DNA of 64,000 nucleotides from Pigmentiphaga kullae (GTDB taxonomy: Bacteria; Pseudomonadota; Gammaproteobacteria; Burkholderiales; Burkholderiaceae_B): positions 310,001-374,000 of the forward strand of contig NZ_SGXC01000001.1 in the NCBI RefSeq assembly GCF_004216695.1, written 5' to 3'. The notes beneath the pieces were generated by a model, which was not told where the DNA came from, did no database searches, and was given only the letters and a program-made list of their open reading frames with translations. Position numbers and translations under genes: made by a program. Each line of letters begins with the position of its first letter. Positions within the stretch are counted from its first letter, which is position 1. Below, piece by piece: positions 1 to 8,855 of this stretch.

Positions 1-795
1 CACCCGGATGCCGAAGCGGTCGGCGATGGCGCGGCCCAGGGCCTGGACGCCGTAGCGTTCGGTGGCGTGGTGGCCGGCGGCCAGGAAGGCGGTGGTGGTT
101 TCGCGGGCGAGGTGGACGGTGGGTTCGGAGATCTCGCCGGTGATGTAGGTCTGGGCGCCGGCGTCGATGGCGTCCTGGAGCATGCCCTGGGCCGCTCCGG
201 TGCACCAGGCGACGCGGCCCACGGGGCGGGAGGGGTCGCCGATCAGCATGGGTTCGCGCCGCAGGCGCTGGGCGATGCGGGCCGCCAGGTCGCCCACCGT
301 GGCCAGGCCGGGGGCCTGGCCCAGCCAGATCAGGCCGTCGTGGCCGGCGGTCTGGGGCACGCCCTCCACCAGGTGGGGGGCCAGGCCCAGCACCTCGGCC
401 AGTTGTGCGTTGTTGCCCCACCGGGGGTGGGCATCCAGGGGAAGATGGTAGGCGAACAGGTTCAGGTCATGGCCCAGGACCAGCGACAGGCGGGTGCGCC
501 GGGTGCCCCGCACGCGGGGATCCTCGTTCTTCCAGAACCAGCCGTGGTGGACCAGGAGGCCGTCGGCCCCGGCGTCGATGGCGTGCCGGATGGCGGCCTC
601 GGAGGCGGTGACGGCGGCGATAATATGCCGGACCACGGGCCGGCCCTCGACCTGCAGGCCGTTCGGACAGTAGTCGCGAAACCGGGCAACCTGCAGTTCG
701 GCGGCCAGCCAGGATGCGAGTTCCTCGGCGCTGACGCCACCCGCGCCCCCCGCTGGTGCATGGGTTTGCGCTGAGGCCCGCTCGCCTGCGATCAT
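1..795 (-). CDS. NIF3/YbgI-like dinuclear metal-centre protein (3' end outside window)
   Basis: The minus-strand frame opens with ATG at 795, five to six bases after a good AGGAG site, and stays open to base 1, so the C-terminus is missing. The 265 visible residues look like the NIF3 (DUF34) family: an early CPNGLQVEG segment, a metal-binding HHGWFW motif after a LLVHHG strand, GHDLNLFAYHLPLD, and a late GHHATERYG motif. Members form toroidal hexamers with a two-metal site; proposed roles (GTP cyclohydrolase-like or metal handling) are unsettled. The gene diverges from the HtrA-like protease across only 30 bp. Family assignment is secure, function is not. Confidence 0.9.
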   Translation of the reverse strand, partial: MIAGERASAQTHAPAGGAGGVSAEELASWLAAELQVARFRDYCPNGLQVEGRPVVRHIIAAVTASEAAIRHAIDAGADGLLVHHGWFWKNEDPRVRGTRRTRLSLVLGHDLNLFAYHLPLDAHPRWGNNAQLAEVLGLAPHLVEGVPQTAGHDGLIWLGQAPGLATVGDLAARIAQRLRREPMLIGDPSRPVGRVAWCTGAAQGMLQDAIDAGAQTYITGEISEPTVHLARETTTAFLAAGHHATERYGVQALGRAIADRFGIRV

Positions 796-825
796 TGTCA
801 ATCTCCTAAGCTAGGGAAAAGTATT
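796..825. promoter_or_regulatory. 30-bp divergent gap with back-to-back ribosome-binding sites
   Basis: The space between the NIF3-like start (795) and the protease start (826) is too short for two separate promoters. It holds CTCCT (read as AGGAG on the minus strand) and AGGGA on the plus strand, set two bases apart as an imperfect inverted repeat. Any promoters must lie inside the opposite coding regions. Confidence 0.5.
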
Positions 826-2010
826 TTGCACATGCGCCGACTATGGCTGATCTTTGCCCAGACCACCACCGTCTGTCTGGCCATTTTATTCATCGTCGCC
901 ACCCTGCGCCCCGAATGGCTGCCACGCCGCGGGGGCCCGGGCAGCAATAACGCCATCGTCGTCCCGTTCTTCGAGGCCTCGCCCTCGCCGACCGGCGAAG
1001 GCGGCGCGACTGCGTCCTATGCGGCGGCCACCCACAAGGCGGCGCCGGCCGTGGTGAACATCTTCACCAGCAAGGACACGCCCCAGCAACCCGCCTATCC
1101 GTTCTCCGACGACCCGGTGTTCCGGCGCTTCTTCGGCGAACCCGATACCAATCCGGAGCCCGTCTCCAGCCTGGGATCGGGCGTCATCGTCAGCCCGGAA
1201 GGCTACATCCTGACCAACAACCACGTGATCGAGGCCGCGGACGAGATCGAAGTGGCGCTGGCCGACGGCCGCAAGGGCAAGGCCACCCTGGTCGGGTCCG
1301 ACCCCGAGACCGACCTGGCGGTGCTGAAACTGGCGCTGCCCAACCTGCCCTCGGTCACCTTCGGCCGGGCCGAAGACCTCCAGGTGGGCGACGTGGTGCT
1401 GGCCATCGGCAACCCGTTCGGCGTGGGCCAGACCACGACCATGGGCATCGTCTCGGCCCTGGGCCGCACCCACCTGGGCATCAACACCTTCGAGAACTTC
1501 ATCCAGACCGATGCCGCCATCAACCCCGGCAACTCCGGCGGCGCGCTGATCGACGCCCAGGGCAACCTGGTCGGCATCAACACCGCCATCTATTCGCGCT
1601 CGGGCGGCTCGCTGGGCATAGGCTTCGCGATCCCCGTCAGCACGGCGCGCCAGGTGATGGAGCAGTTGATCACGACCGGCACGGTCACGCGGGGCTACAT
1701 AGGCGTCGAGCCGCAGGACCTGACGGCCGAACTGGCCGACGCCTTCAAGCTGTCGCGCAAGGAAGGCGTCATCATCGCCGGCGTGGTGCGCGGCGGGCCG
1801 GCGGCCAAGGCCGGGATCCGCACGGGCGACATCGTCGTGTCGGTCGCCGACAAGACCATCCTGGACACCACCACGATGCTCAACGCCATCGCCCAGCTGC
1901 CGCCGGGCGAAAAGGTGGCAATCAAGATCGTCCGCGGCGGGCAGGAAATGGAAACCAGCGTGACCATAGGCACGCGCCCCAAGCCCAGGCGCGAGGTCCA
2001 GCAACCCTGA
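826..2010 (+). CDS. HtrA/Deg-family trypsin-like serine protease, DegS-like layout
   Basis: Membrane-anchored periplasmic quality-control protease. An N-terminal membrane segment (about residues 6-27) is followed by a low-complexity linker, a trypsin-like domain with a complete triad (H133 in TNNHVIEA, D163 in ETDLAVLKL, S237 in NPGNSGGAL) and one PDZ domain (about residues 290-385). A single PDZ plus a membrane anchor resembles DegS more than the two-PDZ DegP/DegQ. The start is uncertain: TTG at 826 lies eight bases after AGGGA, whereas ATG at 832 lies 14 bases after it and gives a protein two residues shorter. The stop is ten bases from the convergent livF stop. Confidence 0.92.
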   Translation: MHMRRLWLIFAQTTTVCLAILFIVATLRPEWLPRRGGPGSNNAIVVPFFEASPSPTGEGGATASYAAATHKAAPAVVNIFTSKDTPQQPAYPFSDDPVFRRFFGEPDTNPEPVSSLGSGVIVSPEGYILTNNHVIEAADEIEVALADGRKGKATLVGSDPETDLAVLKLALPNLPSVTFGRAEDLQVGDVVLAIGNPFGVGQTTTMGIVSALGRTHLGINTFENFIQTDAAINPGNSGGALIDAQGNLVGINTAIYSRSGGSLGIGFAIPVSTARQVMEQLITTGTVTRGYIGVEPQDLTAELADAFKLSRKEGVIIAGVVRGGPAAKAGIRTGDIVVSVADKTILDTTTMLNAIAQLPPGEKVAIKIVRGGQEMETSVTIGTRPKPRREVQQP

Positions 2011-2019
2011 TGCCGGGCG

Positions 2020-2766
2020 CTACTTGCGGCCCAGGCCCAGGTAGCTCTCGACCACGCGCGGATCGTCCGCCAGTTCGCGGGCCGGGCCGGCCAGCACCAC
2101 CTGGCCGGTCTCCAGCACATAGGCGTAGTCGGCCGTCTGCAGGGCTGCGCGGGCGTTCTGTTCGACCAGCAGGATGGCCACGCCCCGGCGCCGCAGTTCG
2201 GCGATGATCAGGAAGATTTCCTTGACGATGCGGGGCGCCAGCCCCAGCGAGGGCTCGTCCAGCAGCAGCAGGCGGGGCTTGGCCATGAGGGCGCGCCCCA
2301 GGGCCAGCATCTGGCGCTCGCCGCCCGACAGGGTGGCGGCCAACTGGTGGCGGCGCTCCTTGAGCCGGGGGAACAGCCCGTAGACCTCCTCCATCGACGC
2401 GGCCTGGTCGCGGTGGCCCGAGCGATAGCGCTGGAAGGCGCCCAGCAGCAGGTTGTCCTCGACGCTCATCTCGCCGAACAGCTCGCGTTTCTCGGGCACG
2501 AGGTTCAGGCCCGCGGCAACCATCTGTTCGATCTCCACGCGCCGCTGGGGCCGCCCTTCCAGGCTGATCGCACCGCGCGCCGGCAACAGCCCCATGATGG
2601 CCGACAGCAAGGTGGTCTTGCCCGCGCCGTTGGGGCCGATCACCGTCACGATGGTGCCCGCCGGCACCGCCAGGTCTATGCCATGCAGCGCCTCGACCTT
2701 GCCGTAGGACACGCACAGGCCGGAAACCTCGAGCAGCGGCGCGGCCATTGCCTCCGGACCCGTCAT
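2020..2766 (-). CDS. livF: Branched-chain amino-acid ABC transporter ATP-binding protein LivF
   Basis: Cytoplasmic ATPase subunit of a LIV/HAAT-type importer, 248 residues, the usual LivF length. Walker A (GPNGAGKTT), the signature LSGGERQ, Walker B ([11 protein letters not shown]) and the H-loop-region substitute LLVEQNA are all visible; the EQN in place of the switch histidine is typical of LivF. The start at 2766 is favoured because it overlaps the stop of the upstream fused gene as ATGA; an internal ATG at 2748 is possible. Last gene of the liv unit. Substrate could be branched-chain amino acids, amides or a related compound. Confidence 0.93.
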   Translation of the reverse strand: MTGPEAMAAPLLEVSGLCVSYGKVEALHGIDLAVPAGTIVTVIGPNGAGKTTLLSAIMGLLPARGAISLEGRPQRRVEIEQMVAAGLNLVPEKRELFGEMSVEDNLLLGAFQRYRSGHRDQAASMEEVYGLFPRLKERRHQLAATLSGGERQMLALGRALMAKPRLLLLDEPSLGLAPRIVKEIFLIIAELRRRGVAILLVEQNARAALQTADYAYVLETGQVVLAGPARELADDPRVVESYLGLGRK

Positions 2767-4583
2767 TCCACACCTCCCAGATACGCTTCCAGCACGCGCG
2801 GATCGCGTTGCACGTCCTCGGGCAAGCCCTCGGCGATCTTCTCTCCGAACTCCATCACCACCACGCGGTCGGCCAGGCCCATGACAAAGTCCATGTCGTG
2901 CTCGACCAGCAGGATGGCCATGCCCTCGGCGCGCAGCGCCTTCAGGGTATCGGACAGGGCCTGCTTCTCGAGGTAGCGCAGGCCGGCCGCCGGCTCGTCC
3001 AGCAGCAGCAGGCAGGGATCGGCGCACAGCGCGCGGGCGATCTCCAGCATGCGCTGCTTGCCCAGCGGCAGCGAGCCCGCCGCCACGTGCAGGGCGTCGC
3101 CCAGCCCCACGCGCCGCGCCTGCCGCGCCGCTTCGGCCAGCAGGCGCGCCTCTTCACGGCGCTCCAGGTGCAGGCTGCCCAGCACCAGGCCCGACAGCAG
3201 TCCCGGGCGCTCGCGCAGGTGGGCGCCCAGCGCGATGTTCTCGATCACGGTCATCTGCGGCAGCAGGCGCACGTGCTGGAAGCTGCGGCCCATGCCCAGC
3301 GCGGCGATCTCGCGCGAGGGCCGGCCGGTCACGTCCCGTCCGCGGAAAACCACCTTCCCCGAGGAAGGGTCGTCCACGCCGGACAGCAGGTTGAACATGG
3401 TGCTCTTGCCGGCGCCGTTGGGGCCGATCAAGGCCAGCACCCCGCCGGCCGGAACGGTGAAACTGATGTCGTTGTTGGCCACCAGCCCGCCGAACCGCTT
3501 GGTCAGACCCCGGGCTTCCAGCACGACCTCGCCGTGCGCCGGCTGCGCGCGCCGGGCCAGCGGCGGCGCCCCCTCGTCCACGGCGCGGCGCGCCTCGGCC
3601 AGCGGCAGGCAGCGCCGGGCCAGGCGGACGATCACGGGCCAGAGCCCGTCCGGCGCGCGCTGCAGGGCAACCACGAGCAGGATGCCGAAGACGATGCTCT
3701 CGAAATTGCCCGAGGCGCCCAGCAGGCCGGGCAGCAGGTCCTGCAGCCACTGCTTGAGCATGGTGACCAGGCCGGCGCCGACCAGCGCGCCCCAGACCTG
3801 CCCCGCCCCGCCGATGACGGCCATGAAGAGGTATTCGATGCCGATGTGCAGGCCGAACGGCGTGGGGTTCACGAACCGCTGCATGTGGGCGTACAGCCAT
3901 CCCGAGACACAGGCCAGCAGGGCCGCGATCATGAAGATTGCGATGCGCGAGCGGGCGGTGTCCACGCCCATGGACTCGGCCATCACCATGCCGCCCTTCA
4001 GCGCCCGGATGGCCCGGCCTTCGCGCGAATCCAGCAGGTTGCTGACCAGCAGCATGGACAGCAGCAGAATCGCCCAGATCAGCCAGAACAGGTGCCTGCC
4101 CTTGGACAGATCCAGCCCGAAGACCGAGATGGGCGGCAGGCCGGACAATCCGGTATGGCCGCCCAGGAAATCCAGCGTCCCGAACAGGAAGTACAGGCTC
4201 AGGCCCCAGGCGATGGTGCCCAGCGGCAGGTAGTGCCCCGACAGGCGCAGCGCGATCGCGCCCAGCACCCAGGCCGCCACGGCCGTGACCAGGAGCCCGG
4301 CCAGCAGCCCCAGCCAGGGCGATCCGCCCAGCCACGCGAAAGCGGGCGGCAGCGTCGCGATGGACAGCCAGGCGCTGGTGTAGGCGCCCAGGCCCACGAA
4401 GGCCGCCTGGCCGAACGAGGTCACCCCGCCCACGCCGGTCAGCAGCACCAGGCCCAGCGCCACCAGCGCGTACAGGCCGATGTAGTTCAGCAGCGTGACG
4501 GTGAACTCGGACATCCCGAACACGGCGGCGACGAGCAGGACGAGGCCGGCGCCGACGAACCAGATGGGACGCAGCCGCATCAT
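2763..4583 (-). CDS. Fused LivM permease - LivG ATPase of branched-chain amino-acid ABC transporter
   Basis: One 606-residue frame combines two usually separate subunits. Residues 1 to about 310 form a LivM-type inner-membrane permease (many hydrophobic helices, [16 protein letters not shown] and an [16 protein letters not shown] motif). After an alanine/arginine-rich linker, about residues 345-606 form a LivG ATPase with Walker A (GPNGAGKST near residue 388), a [15 protein letters not shown] signature variant, Walker B ([11 protein letters not shown]) and LVEHDMD. It starts at 4583 in an ATGA overlap with the livH stop and ends in an ATGA overlap with livF, so translation is probably coupled. 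I see no stop or frameshift at the junction. Confidence 0.92.
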   Translation of the reverse strand: MMRLRPIWFVGAGLVLLVAAVFGMSEFTVTLLNYIGLYALVALGLVLLTGVGGVTSFGQAAFVGLGAYTSAWLSIATLPPAFAWLGGSPWLGLLAGLLVTAVAAWVLGAIALRLSGHYLPLGTIAWGLSLYFLFGTLDFLGGHTGLSGLPPISVFGLDLSKGRHLFWLIWAILLLSMLLVSNLLDSREGRAIRALKGGMVMAESMGVDTARSRIAIFMIAALLACVSGWLYAHMQRFVNPTPFGLHIGIEYLFMAVIGGAGQVWGALVGAGLVTMLKQWLQDLLPGLLGASGNFESIVFGILLVVALQRAPDGLWPVIVRLARRCLPLAEARRAVDEGAPPLARRAQPAHGEVVLEARGLTKRFGGLVANNDISFTVPAGGVLALIGPNGAGKSTMFNLLSGVDDPSSGKVVFRGRDVTGRPSREIAALGMGRSFQHVRLLPQMTVIENIALGAHLRERPGLLSGLVLGSLHLERREEARLLAEAARQARRVGLGDALHVAAGSLPLGKQRMLEIARALCADPCLLLLDEPAAGLRYLEKQALSDTLKALRAEGMAILLVEHDMDFVMGLADRVVVMEFGEKIAEGLPEDVQRDPRVLEAYLGGVE

Positions 4584-5614
4584 TCTTCCTCCACGTGGCG
4601 CGAGGCGAGCGAGCGCCAGATCAGCACCGGAATGATCAGCGTGAACACGATGACTTCCTTGTAGGCGCTGGCCGCGAACGACGAGAAGGCCTCCAGCAGG
4701 CCCACCAGCACCGCGCCGGCGGCGGCCAGCGGATAGCTGCCCAGGCCGGCGATGATGGCGGCCACGAAGCCCTTCAAGCCGATCAAAAAGCCCGTGTCGT
4801 AGTAGATGGTCGTGATGGGCGCGATAAGGATGCCCGAGAAGGCTCCGATCAGCGCGCACAGCGTGAAGCTCAGCTTGCCGGCCAGGCTGGTCGGGATGCC
4901 CATCAGGCGGGCGCCGACGCGGTTTACCGCCGTGGCGCGCAGGGCCTTGCCGTACAGCGTCCGGCCGAACAGCACCGTCAGCGCCAGGATGAGGGCGATG
5001 GAGGATCCGACCACCCACAGCGTCTGCGCCGAGACCGGAATGCCACCCAGTTCGATGCCGCCGTCGGTGAAGGGCGAAGTGCGCGCGCCCTCGGCGCCGA
5101 AGAACAGGAGCCCCAGCCCCACCATGGCCACGTGCACCGCCACCGAGACGATCAGCAGCACCAGCACGCTGCTCTCGGCCACCGGCTGGAAGGCCAGGCG
5201 CCAGACCATGGGGCCGATCGGCACCACGACCAGCAGGGCGAACAGGATCTGCACGATCAGCGGCATCTGCTGGAAATCGACGAGACGCGCCGCGGCGAAG
5301 ATCAATGCGGGATAGAGCAGGTTCCAGCCGGCGGCCCGCGGAACGGCGCGCCAGTCCTGACGCCGCCAGGCGGTCCACAGCTCCACCAGCATGACGGCGC
5401 CGCCGCCCATGGCCAGCAGCCAGACCGTTCCCGGCAACTGGCCGGCCTGCAGGCCAGCCAGGGTCAGGGCGCCCCAGGCGACGAACTCGCCCTGGGGAAT
5501 GAAGATCACGCGCGTGACCGTGAAGGCCAGCACCAGCGCCATCCCCAGCAGCGCATAAATGGCGCCGTTGACGACGCCGTCCTGGATCAGGAAAAGGGCG
5601 ATCTGTAAATCCAT
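4580..5614 (-). CDS. livH: Branched-chain amino-acid ABC transporter permease LivH
   Basis: Inner-membrane permease, 344 residues, with the LivH signature near the N-terminus (DGVVNGAIYALLGMALVLAFTVTRVIFIPQGEF) and the cytoplasmic loop TAVNRVGARLMGIP that contacts the ATPase, followed by GFVAAIIAGLGSYPLAAAGA. The start at 5614 follows a GGAG site at five bases spacing; that site lies in a short sequence shared with the hisH leader (see the repeat at 5613-5645). The family is usually about 290-310 residues; the extra length is an inserted hydrophobic stretch near residues 60-110. Confidence 0.92.
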   Translation of the reverse strand: MDLQIALFLIQDGVVNGAIYALLGMALVLAFTVTRVIFIPQGEFVAWGALTLAGLQAGQLPGTVWLLAMGGGAVMLVELWTAWRRQDWRAVPRAAGWNLLYPALIFAAARLVDFQQMPLIVQILFALLVVVPIGPMVWRLAFQPVAESSVLVLLIVSVAVHVAMVGLGLLFFGAEGARTSPFTDGGIELGGIPVSAQTLWVVGSSIALILALTVLFGRTLYGKALRATAVNRVGARLMGIPTSLAGKLSFTLCALIGAFSGILIAPITTIYYDTGFLIGLKGFVAAIIAGLGSYPLAAAGAVLVGLLEAFSSFAASAYKEVIVFTLIIPVLIWRSLASRHVEEE

Positions 5615-5645
5615 GTCAGCTCCGCCGGATCGCCCCAAGAGGGTG
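5613..5645 (-). repeat. Partial copy of the hisH-leader repeat, supplying the livH ribosome-binding site
   Basis: About 31 of 35 bases match the sequence just upstream of hisH (12397-12430), including an identical 17-base block over the start codon and GGAG site. It corresponds to one end of the family-C repeat; the rest of the element is missing here. Confidence 0.6.
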
Positions 5646-5768
5646 ACGAATTCAATAAGTGCAAGGGTTGTTTTACGTCCAAAGCACAGCCAACCCAGCT
5701 ACACCGGCGCTAACTCGCCATCAGAAGAACAACTGGGAAAAACGCCGTCCTGGGCCTGCCTGGTGGTA

Positions 5769-5850
5769 CCCCAGGATGCGGTGGATCCGGCTCTGCCGGT
5801 CCACCCGCATCGCCCCCTTGAGGGGGCGCGCGTCAGCGCGTAGGGGGAGG
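5769..5850 (+). repeat. Three-hairpin intergenic repeat, head type A (copy 1)
   Basis: The head stem pairs GATGCG, TGGA and CCGGC with their complements around a short loop. It is followed by a C/G-run hairpin (GCCCCC/GGGGGC), a GCGCG/CGCGC mini-hairpin, and a GTAGGGGG tail. The tail overlaps the 3' end of the liv binding-protein gene, providing its final PPPTR codons and TGA stop. The element lies between that gene and livH and may act as an intra-operon terminator or mRNA stabiliser. Confidence 0.75.
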
Positions 5851-6993
5851 GATCAACCTCCAGGCACCGTTTTCGATGACGACCATCACGCGGGAACGAT
5901 TGTCCAGGCCGACGTGGTCCGTGGGGCTCATGTTGAACACCCCGTGCGCGCCCGCCACGTTCCTGACGTTTTCCAGCGCGTCGCGCAGGGCCGCGCGGAA
6001 CTCCGGCGTGCCGGGCTGCGCCTTCTTCAGGGCGGCCGGGACGGCCGCCTCGATCAGCTTGCCGGCATCCCAGGCATGGGCGCCGAAAGTGGACACCGAA
6101 CCCTTGCCGTAGGTCGCCTCGTACTTCTGCACGTATTCGGTGGCCGAAGCCTTGACCGGATTGTCGGCCGGCAGCTGGGCCGACACCAGCACCGGGCCGG
6201 CCGGCAGGAAAGTGCCTTCGATGTCCTTGCCGCCCACGCGCAGGAAGTCGTTGTTGGCGACGCCGTGGGTCTGGTAGTACTTGCCGCGGTAGCCGCGCTC
6301 CTTCAGCGTTTTCTGGGGCAGCGCGGCGGGAGTGCCTGCGCCGGCGACCAGCACGGCGTCGGGCTTGGCGGCGATCATCTTCAGCACCTGGCCGGTCACC
6401 GACGTATCGGTGCGGTTGTAGCGCTCGTTGGTCAGCACCTTGATGCCGGCCGCCTGGGCCGCCTTCGAGAACTCCTGGTACCAGCCCTCGCCGTAGGCGT
6501 CGGCGAAGCCGATGAAGGCCACCGACTTGATCTTCTGGCCCTGCATGTGCTCGACGATGGCCTTGGCCATCTCGGCATCGTTCTGCGGCGTCTTGAAGGC
6601 CCAGCGCTTCTTGGCGTCCTGGGGCTCGACGATGGCGGCCGAGGCCGCCATGGAGACCACCGGGGTGCCGGTCTCGGCGGCGACGTCGACCATGGCCAGC
6701 GAGTTCGGCGTGATGGTGGAACCGACCATCACGTCTACCTTGTCCTCGGTCACGAAACGACGGGCGTTCTTGACCGCCGTCGTGGTGTCGCTGGCGTCGT
6801 CCAGCACGATGTAGTTGACCTTCTGGCCCGCGATGGTCTTGGGCATCAGGGCGAAGGTGTTCTTCTCGGGGATGCCGAGCGAGGCGGCCGGCCCCGTGGC
6901 GGACACGTTGACGCCCACCGTGATGTCGGCCTGCGCCGCGGCCGCGAAAACGCCGAGGCCCACGGCCAGGGCCAGTTTTTTCAAGGAAAACAT
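5833..6993 (-). CDS. Periplasmic branched-chain amino-acid (LIV/HAAT) binding protein
   Basis: Solute receptor for the adjacent liv importer, 386 residues. A signal peptide (MFSLKK, a hydrophobic stretch, AAAAQA cleavage site) precedes a Peripla_BP_6 fold: ITVGVNVSATGPAASLGIPEKN, VDVMVGSTITPNSLAMVDVAAETGTPVVS and a late GAHAWDAGKLIEAAV. The start at 6993 has a GGGGA purine run upstream. The last five residues (PPPTR) and the stop codon lie inside an interspersed repeat, so the natural C-terminus was probably changed when the repeat was inserted. Substrate cannot be read from the sequence. Confidence 0.92.
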   Translation of the reverse strand: MFSLKKLALAVGLGVFAAAAQADITVGVNVSATGPAASLGIPEKNTFALMPKTIAGQKVNYIVLDDASDTTTAVKNARRFVTEDKVDVMVGSTITPNSLAMVDVAAETGTPVVSMAASAAIVEPQDAKKRWAFKTPQNDAEMAKAIVEHMQGQKIKSVAFIGFADAYGEGWYQEFSKAAQAAGIKVLTNERYNRTDTSVTGQVLKMIAAKPDAVLVAGAGTPAALPQKTLKERGYRGKYYQTHGVANNDFLRVGGKDIEGTFLPAGPVLVSAQLPADNPVKASATEYVQKYEATYGKGSVSTFGAHAWDAGKLIEAAVPAALKKAQPGTPEFRAALRDALENVRNVAGAHGVFNMSPTDHVGLDNRSRVMVVIENGAWRLIPPPTR

Positions 6994-7032
6994 GAGGGTC
7001 CCCACTTGTGCTTGTTCTGGAACCGAACCCCT

Positions 7033-7060
7033 GTCCCGGCGGCGCGGACGGCGCCGGGAC
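7033..7060 (-). terminator. GC-rich hairpin after tatC
   Basis: GTCCCGGCG (7033-7041) pairs with CGCCGGGAC (7052-7060), starting nine bases after the tatC stop. There is no U-tract, so it is more likely a transcript-end or stability hairpin than a strong intrinsic terminator. It marks the boundary between the tat array and the liv genes. Confidence 0.45.
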
Positions 7061-7069
7061 ACGGCGGGT

Positions 7070-7834
7070 TCAGACTTTCTCGATCTCGGTCGAATCCGAT
7101 TCCCGGCTCTTGACGAAACGGGCCGCCACCAGGCCCAGCTCGTAGAGCACGCATAAAGGTACCGCCAACAGGAACTGGCTGACAACATCCGGCGGCGTGA
7201 CGACGGCCGCCAGCACGAATGCGCCGACGACGACATAGCCGCGCGCCGCGGACAGCTTGGCCACCGTGGTCACCCCGGTCTTGACCAGCAGCACCACCGC
7301 CACCGGCACCTCGAAGGTCAGGCCGAAGGCCAGGAACATCGTCATGACGAAGTTCAGGTAGGCCTCGATGTCCGGCGCCGGCGTGATGGACTGCGGCGCG
7401 AAGGTGGCGATGAAATGGAAGACGGTCTTGAAGACCACGAAGTAGCAGAAGGCCATCCCGGACAGGAACAGCAAGGTGCTGGACACGATCAGCGGCAGCG
7501 CCAGCCGCTTCTCGTGCTGGTAGAGGCCGGGCGCGACGAAGGCCCAGGCCTGGTACAGCACGAAGGGCAGCGCCAGCACGAAGGACGCCAGCAGCGTGAC
7601 CTTGACCGGCACCATGAAGGGCGTGATCACCCCGGTGGCGATCATGCGCGTACCCGGCGGCAGGGTCGCCAGCATGGGCTGGGCCAGCACGTCGTAGATG
7701 GCCGAGGCGCCGGGATAGAGGAACAGCACGATGAACACGGCCACGATCGCGATGATGGCCTTCAACAGGCGGTCGCGCAGCTCCACGAGGTGGGAGATGA
7801 AGCTGTCTTCCTGCGATACGTCTTTGTCAGTCAC
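7070..7834 (-). CDS. tatC: Sec-independent protein translocase subunit TatC
   Basis: Inner-membrane core of the twin-arginine translocon, which binds the signal peptide of folded exported proteins. 254 residues with six predicted helices; the N-terminal FISHLVELRDRLLKA segment and central FVLYQAWAFVAPGLYQHEKR match the conserved TatC cytoplasmic and periplasmic motifs, and the late TPPDVVSQFLLAVPLCVLYELG is diagnostic. The start is GTG at 7834, overlapping the tatB stop as GTGA, so translation is coupled. It is slightly longer than the E. coli protein, ending in a charged tail. Confidence 0.95.
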   Translation of the reverse strand: MTDKDVSQEDSFISHLVELRDRLLKAIIAIVAVFIVLFLYPGASAIYDVLAQPMLATLPPGTRMIATGVITPFMVPVKVTLLASFVLALPFVLYQAWAFVAPGLYQHEKRLALPLIVSSTLLFLSGMAFCYFVVFKTVFHFIATFAPQSITPAPDIEAYLNFVMTMFLAFGLTFEVPVAVVLLVKTGVTTVAKLSAARGYVVVGAFVLAAVVTPPDVVSQFLLAVPLCVLYELGLVAARFVKSRESDSTEIEKV

Positions 7835-8394
7835 GTTCTTTCGCGTACCGTCGAAGCCTCGGCCGGCTGGCCGGCGGCGGGTTGATTGGCGGACGGCGGC
7901 GGGTCCGGCGGAAACAGCGAGCCCTGGGCGAGATCCTGTTCGGACGGGGCCTCCTGGATGGCGGCCGGTTCGACCGCCTGCCCCGCGGAAGGCGCGTCAG
8001 CCGCCGGCGCGGCGGCGGCCCCTTCGGCGGGCACGTCCAGCGCGGGCGCCTCGGCGGCCGGCTCCTGCGTCCCGCTGGCCGCGTCCTTGACGTCGCGCGC
8101 GGCCCCCTCGACGGTCTGCTGGACCTCGTTGAGGCCCTTGTGCAGCTCCTCCACGTTGGTCTTGACCGTGGTCTCGAGCGAACGGGCGGCGTCTTCCATT
8201 TCCTTGCGCAGGTTGCGCAATTCCTCGAGCTCCATCTCGCGGCGGATGTCGCTCTTCACGTCGTTGACGTAGCGCTGCGCCCGGCCCAGCAGGTGGCCGA
8301 TGGTGCGCGCCACCTTGGGCAGCCGCTCGGGCCCGATGACGATGAGCGCCACCACGCCTATGGTGAGAAGCTCGGTAAAGCTGACGTCGAACAT
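7831..8394 (-). CDS. tatB: Sec-independent protein translocase subunit TatB
   Basis: 187 residues: an N-terminal membrane helix (FTELLTIGVVALIVIGPERLPKVARTIG, with the family GPERLP hinge), an amphipathic helix, a predicted coiled coil (residues about 45-100, rich in E/K/R) and a long Ala/Pro-rich acidic tail. TatB works with TatC in signal-peptide recognition. Separated from tatA by a 160-bp gap carrying a hairpin repeat; coupled to tatC by overlap. Confidence 0.94.
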   Translation of the reverse strand: MFDVSFTELLTIGVVALIVIGPERLPKVARTIGHLLGRAQRYVNDVKSDIRREMELEELRNLRKEMEDAARSLETTVKTNVEELHKGLNEVQQTVEGAARDVKDAASGTQEPAAEAPALDVPAEGAAAAPAADAPSAGQAVEPAAIQEAPSEQDLAQGSLFPPDPPPSANQPAAGQPAEASTVRERT

Positions 8395-8409
8395 TCAGCG
8401 CCTATGGGA

Positions 8410-8489
8410 ACACCCCCTACGCCCTGACGGGCGCCCCCTCAAGGGGGCGGCACTGGCGGACCGGCAGAGCCGGATCCGCGGTGCCCTGG
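8410..8489 (-). repeat. Three-hairpin intergenic repeat, head type B, reversed orientation (copy 2)
   Basis: The CCCCCTAC tail comes first on the plus strand, then the C/G-run hairpin, then the head stem pairing GGCAC, GCGGA and CCGGC with complements. It lies between tatA and tatB inside the tat array, where it could separate the expression level of tatA from tatBC. Confidence 0.72.
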
Positions 8490-8555
8490 AGTGGGTCGGT
8501 TATCTTGGCGCGGGGCGCCTTCGTGTTGATGATGGATCTGGAGGGGAAACCCCTG

Positions 8556-8795
8556 TCAGGTCCGTTCTTTTTCTTTGGCTTCCACGTCGATGGTGTCGGC
8601 GGAGACGCGCTTGGGGTCGGCGGACGTGGTTTCCGGGTTGGAGGCCGCGGCGTCGCCGCCTTCCTTCATCCCTTCCTTGAATCCCTTCACGGCGCCGCCC
8701 AGGTCTTGCCCGAGGTTCTTCAGTTTCTTGGTGCCGAAGATCAGAACCACGATCACCAGGACCACCAGCCAGTGCCAAATGCTAAAGCTACCCAT
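8556..8795 (-). CDS. tatA: Sec-independent protein translocase subunit TatA
   Basis: 79-residue pore-forming subunit of the Tat translocon: a short N-terminus, membrane helix ([15 protein letters not shown]), the conserved [10 protein letters not shown] hinge and amphipathic helix ([15 protein letters not shown]), then a polar tail. The start at 8795 is chosen because GGAG lies six bases upstream; an in-frame ATG at 8807 has no such site. First tat gene, downstream of hinT and hisE on the same strand. Confidence 0.94.
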   Translation of the reverse strand: MGSFSIWHWLVVLVIVVLIFGTKKLKNLGQDLGGAVKGFKEGMKEGGDAAASNPETTSADPKRVSADTIDVEAKEKERT

Positions 8796-8855
8796 TACAT
8801 GCTCCACGCCTTGCGGCGGAAAATCGTCCAGTCAACAGGGGCGGGATCGCCCGGT

